NCBI GenBank assembly: GCA_934454115.1
Contig: CAKSFQ010000003.1
Coordinates: 1-64,000 of the forward strand
DNA: 64,000 nt
Direction: 5' to 3'
From: an uncultured Clostridia bacterium
GTDB lineage: Bacteria > Bacillota > Clostridia > Monoglobales > Monoglobaceae
Notes under the pieces: generated by a model
Told to the model about the DNA's origin: nothing
What the model saw: only the letters and a program-made list of their open reading frames with translations
Database searches by the model: none
Program-made: the position numbers and the translations under genes
Shown: piece after piece, positions 63,234-64,000 of the stretch
Layout: each line of letters begins with the position of its first letter
How positions within the stretch are numbered: the stretch's first letter is position 1

Positions 63234-63363
63234 AGGATTGTAGCATGGATGCAAAGTGACATCCGGTAGTACGCTTGACGTAGTTTGCTTATGATATATC
63301 ATTATCAGAAAAAACACAACGCTGCGCGAACCGGGTGGGTTTCGTGCCTACAATCCTTTTTTA
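63234..63363 (+). other. Long-range inverted repeat with T run: structured terminator or small RNA
   Basis: AGGATTGTAG (63234-63243) pairs perfectly with CTACAATCCT (63348-63357), followed by six T in all. The 104-nt interior can form more hairpins: GGATG/CATCC (63247-63264), the palindrome ATGATATATCAT (63291-63302) and a GC-rich stem at 63322-63345. The outer stem plus T run would end the kinase transcript. The branched interior is more complex than a normal terminator, so a small RNA or repeat element is possible. Confidence 0.5.
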
Positions 63364-63581
63364 TTGCATATTGTTTGATATAAAAGGAAAAATAAAACAG
63401 GCGGAAGGTTGCAGTATCGCATTGATGTCATCTGAAATAAAAAAATAGTCCCAAAAACAGGCGTAAATACGGACTATTGCAGAAAATTCCCCTGATGTGG
63501 CAAAAAATAAGAAATACAAAACCGTATGTTCCGTGTATAATGCGTATTGTACAGAGGGACACAGGAAACGGAAGGAGTCGC
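63364..63581 (+). other. Intergenic region before the BglG/PRD regulator
   Basis: It contains the inverted repeat AATAGTCC (63444-63451)/GGACTATT (63471-63478) and a TATAAT (63536-63541) 41 bp before the start, with no good -35. No ribonucleic antiterminator (RAT) hairpin of the SacY/LicT type is recognisable. Confidence 0.45.
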
Positions 63582-64000
63582 ATGATAATGAATGAGCGGC
63601 AAAGAAGAATTCTAAAAACTCTGTATCAAAACCAAACTTTTATGACATACCAAAGATTGGCTCAGATGGAGGACGTTTCGGTCAAGACGGTTCGGAACGA
63701 TATAGAGGCAATCAGGGGATTCCTGGCAGAGCGGCAGACAGACGGGCTTGAAACAAAACCGGGATATGGCGTCATGCTTTCCATCTCGGAGGAAGCGTGG
63801 CAGCATCTGGGCGGCGAGGAAAATGCAGAAGAGAAAAAAATCTTTTTCTTTATCCTGCGGCATCTGTTTCGGGACGACGTTTTGACGGCACAGCGGCTGT
63901 CCGAGCAATATTATCTGGGAAGGTCGCAGCTGGATAAAATTCTGCAAAAGGTTTCCGATTGGCTGGAAAAGCGGCAAATTGTTCTGGAACGGAAGAAGGG
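63582..64000 (+). CDS. BglG/MtlR-type PRD transcriptional regulator, N-terminal part (cut by window edge)
   Basis: The frame is open from the ATG at 63582 (AAGGAG 5 bp upstream) to the window end, 139 codons so far. An N-terminal DeoR/HTH_11-type winged helix (RRILKTLYQNQTFMTYQRLA, then SVKTVRNDIEAIRGFL) is followed by a linker and a second helical, Mga-like HTH segment (RLSEQYYLGRSQLDKIL). This is the start of PTS-regulated activators or antiterminators of sugar operons. The PRD and EIIA-like domains would lie beyond the window. Confidence 0.78.
   Translation, partial: MIMNERQRRILKTLYQNQTFMTYQRLAQMEDVSVKTVRNDIEAIRGFLAERQTDGLETKPGYGVMLSISEEAWQHLGGEENAEEKKIFFFILRHLFRDDVLTAQRLSEQYYLGRSQLDKILQKVSDWLEKRQIVLERKK

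Noticed and set aside
63444..63478. AATAGTCC/GGACTATT inverted repeat as terminator
   Set aside because: It is an 8-bp stem with a 19-nt loop and no T run; it may be an operator, but there is no further support.

Overview
The window is chromosomal DNA of an anaerobic, low-to-mid GC Bacillota, most likely class Clostridia. The evidence is a complete Rnf ferredoxin:NAD+ oxidoreductase operon, a ferredoxin-dependent 2-oxoacid oxidoreductase operon, a HrcA/CIRCE heat-shock operon, a TRAP (MtrB) protein, the dxs-tlyA-nadK-recN block, an S-layer-homology protein and Gram-positive Shine-Dalgarno sites. I cannot name a genus. No rRNA, CRISPR array, prophage or intact insertion sequence is visible. 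Three tRNA genes are present: Ser-TGA, Ser-GCT and Arg-CCT.

Left edge (1-5.0 kb): an accessory patch in which small stand-alone genes (TetR regulator, GNAT acetyltransferases, a TfoX-domain protein, an RsgA-type GTPase) are interleaved with gene remnants. The remnants are a serine-hydrolase C-terminus, a truncated DUF3795-like gene, a frameshifted GyrI-like C-terminus, and the last 40 codons of a tyrosine recombinase beside arm-site-like repeats and two tRNA-Ser genes. This looks like the decayed end of an element integrated at a tRNA. 5.2-9.8 kb (minus strand): a five-gene operon with an exported protein of unknown family, an ABC-2 transporter and a two-component system. 10.1-11.7 kb: tRNA-Arg and a CPA2-type antiporter.

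12.0-17.0 kb: rnfCDGEAB under one strong promoter. 17-29.9 kb: housekeeping genes in both orientations: folD and ygiQ overlapping by 125 bp, with ygiQ apparently leaderless; a HAD phosphatase; ilvE; mtrB-pyk; a thioesterase with pgsA; a ClC antiporter; glmS; and a family 2 glycosyltransferase. 30-37.5 kb (minus): hrcA-grpE-dnaK-dnaJ-prmA-rsmE, with a 279-bp MITE-like element inserted between prmA and rsmE. 37.8-45.8 kb: uvrB-uvrA, then a histidine cluster in which HisZ and HisG are one polypeptide, followed by hisA and hisIE. 45.8-53.0 kb: small genes, then dxs-tlyA-nadK-recN without the argR, spoIVB and spo0A genes that often lie here in Clostridia. 53.0-56.8 kb: an RseC-like protein, a P-loop ATPase and a four-subunit 2-oxoacid:ferredoxin oxidoreductase. 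56.8-58.7 kb: an ABC-F protein. 58.8-63.2 kb: a large secreted SLH protein divergent from a two-component system, sharing a symmetric four-half-site operator. The right edge holds a structured intergenic region and the start of a BglG/PRD-type regulator.

The genes suggest energy conservation by oxidising 2-oxoacids to reduced ferredoxin (54-57 kb) and using it at Rnf (12-17 kb) to build an ion gradient. The most unusual items are the MITE-like element, the HisZ-HisG fusion, TRAP next to pyruvate kinase, a possible pseudoknot in the glmS leader, and the SLH/two-component operator.
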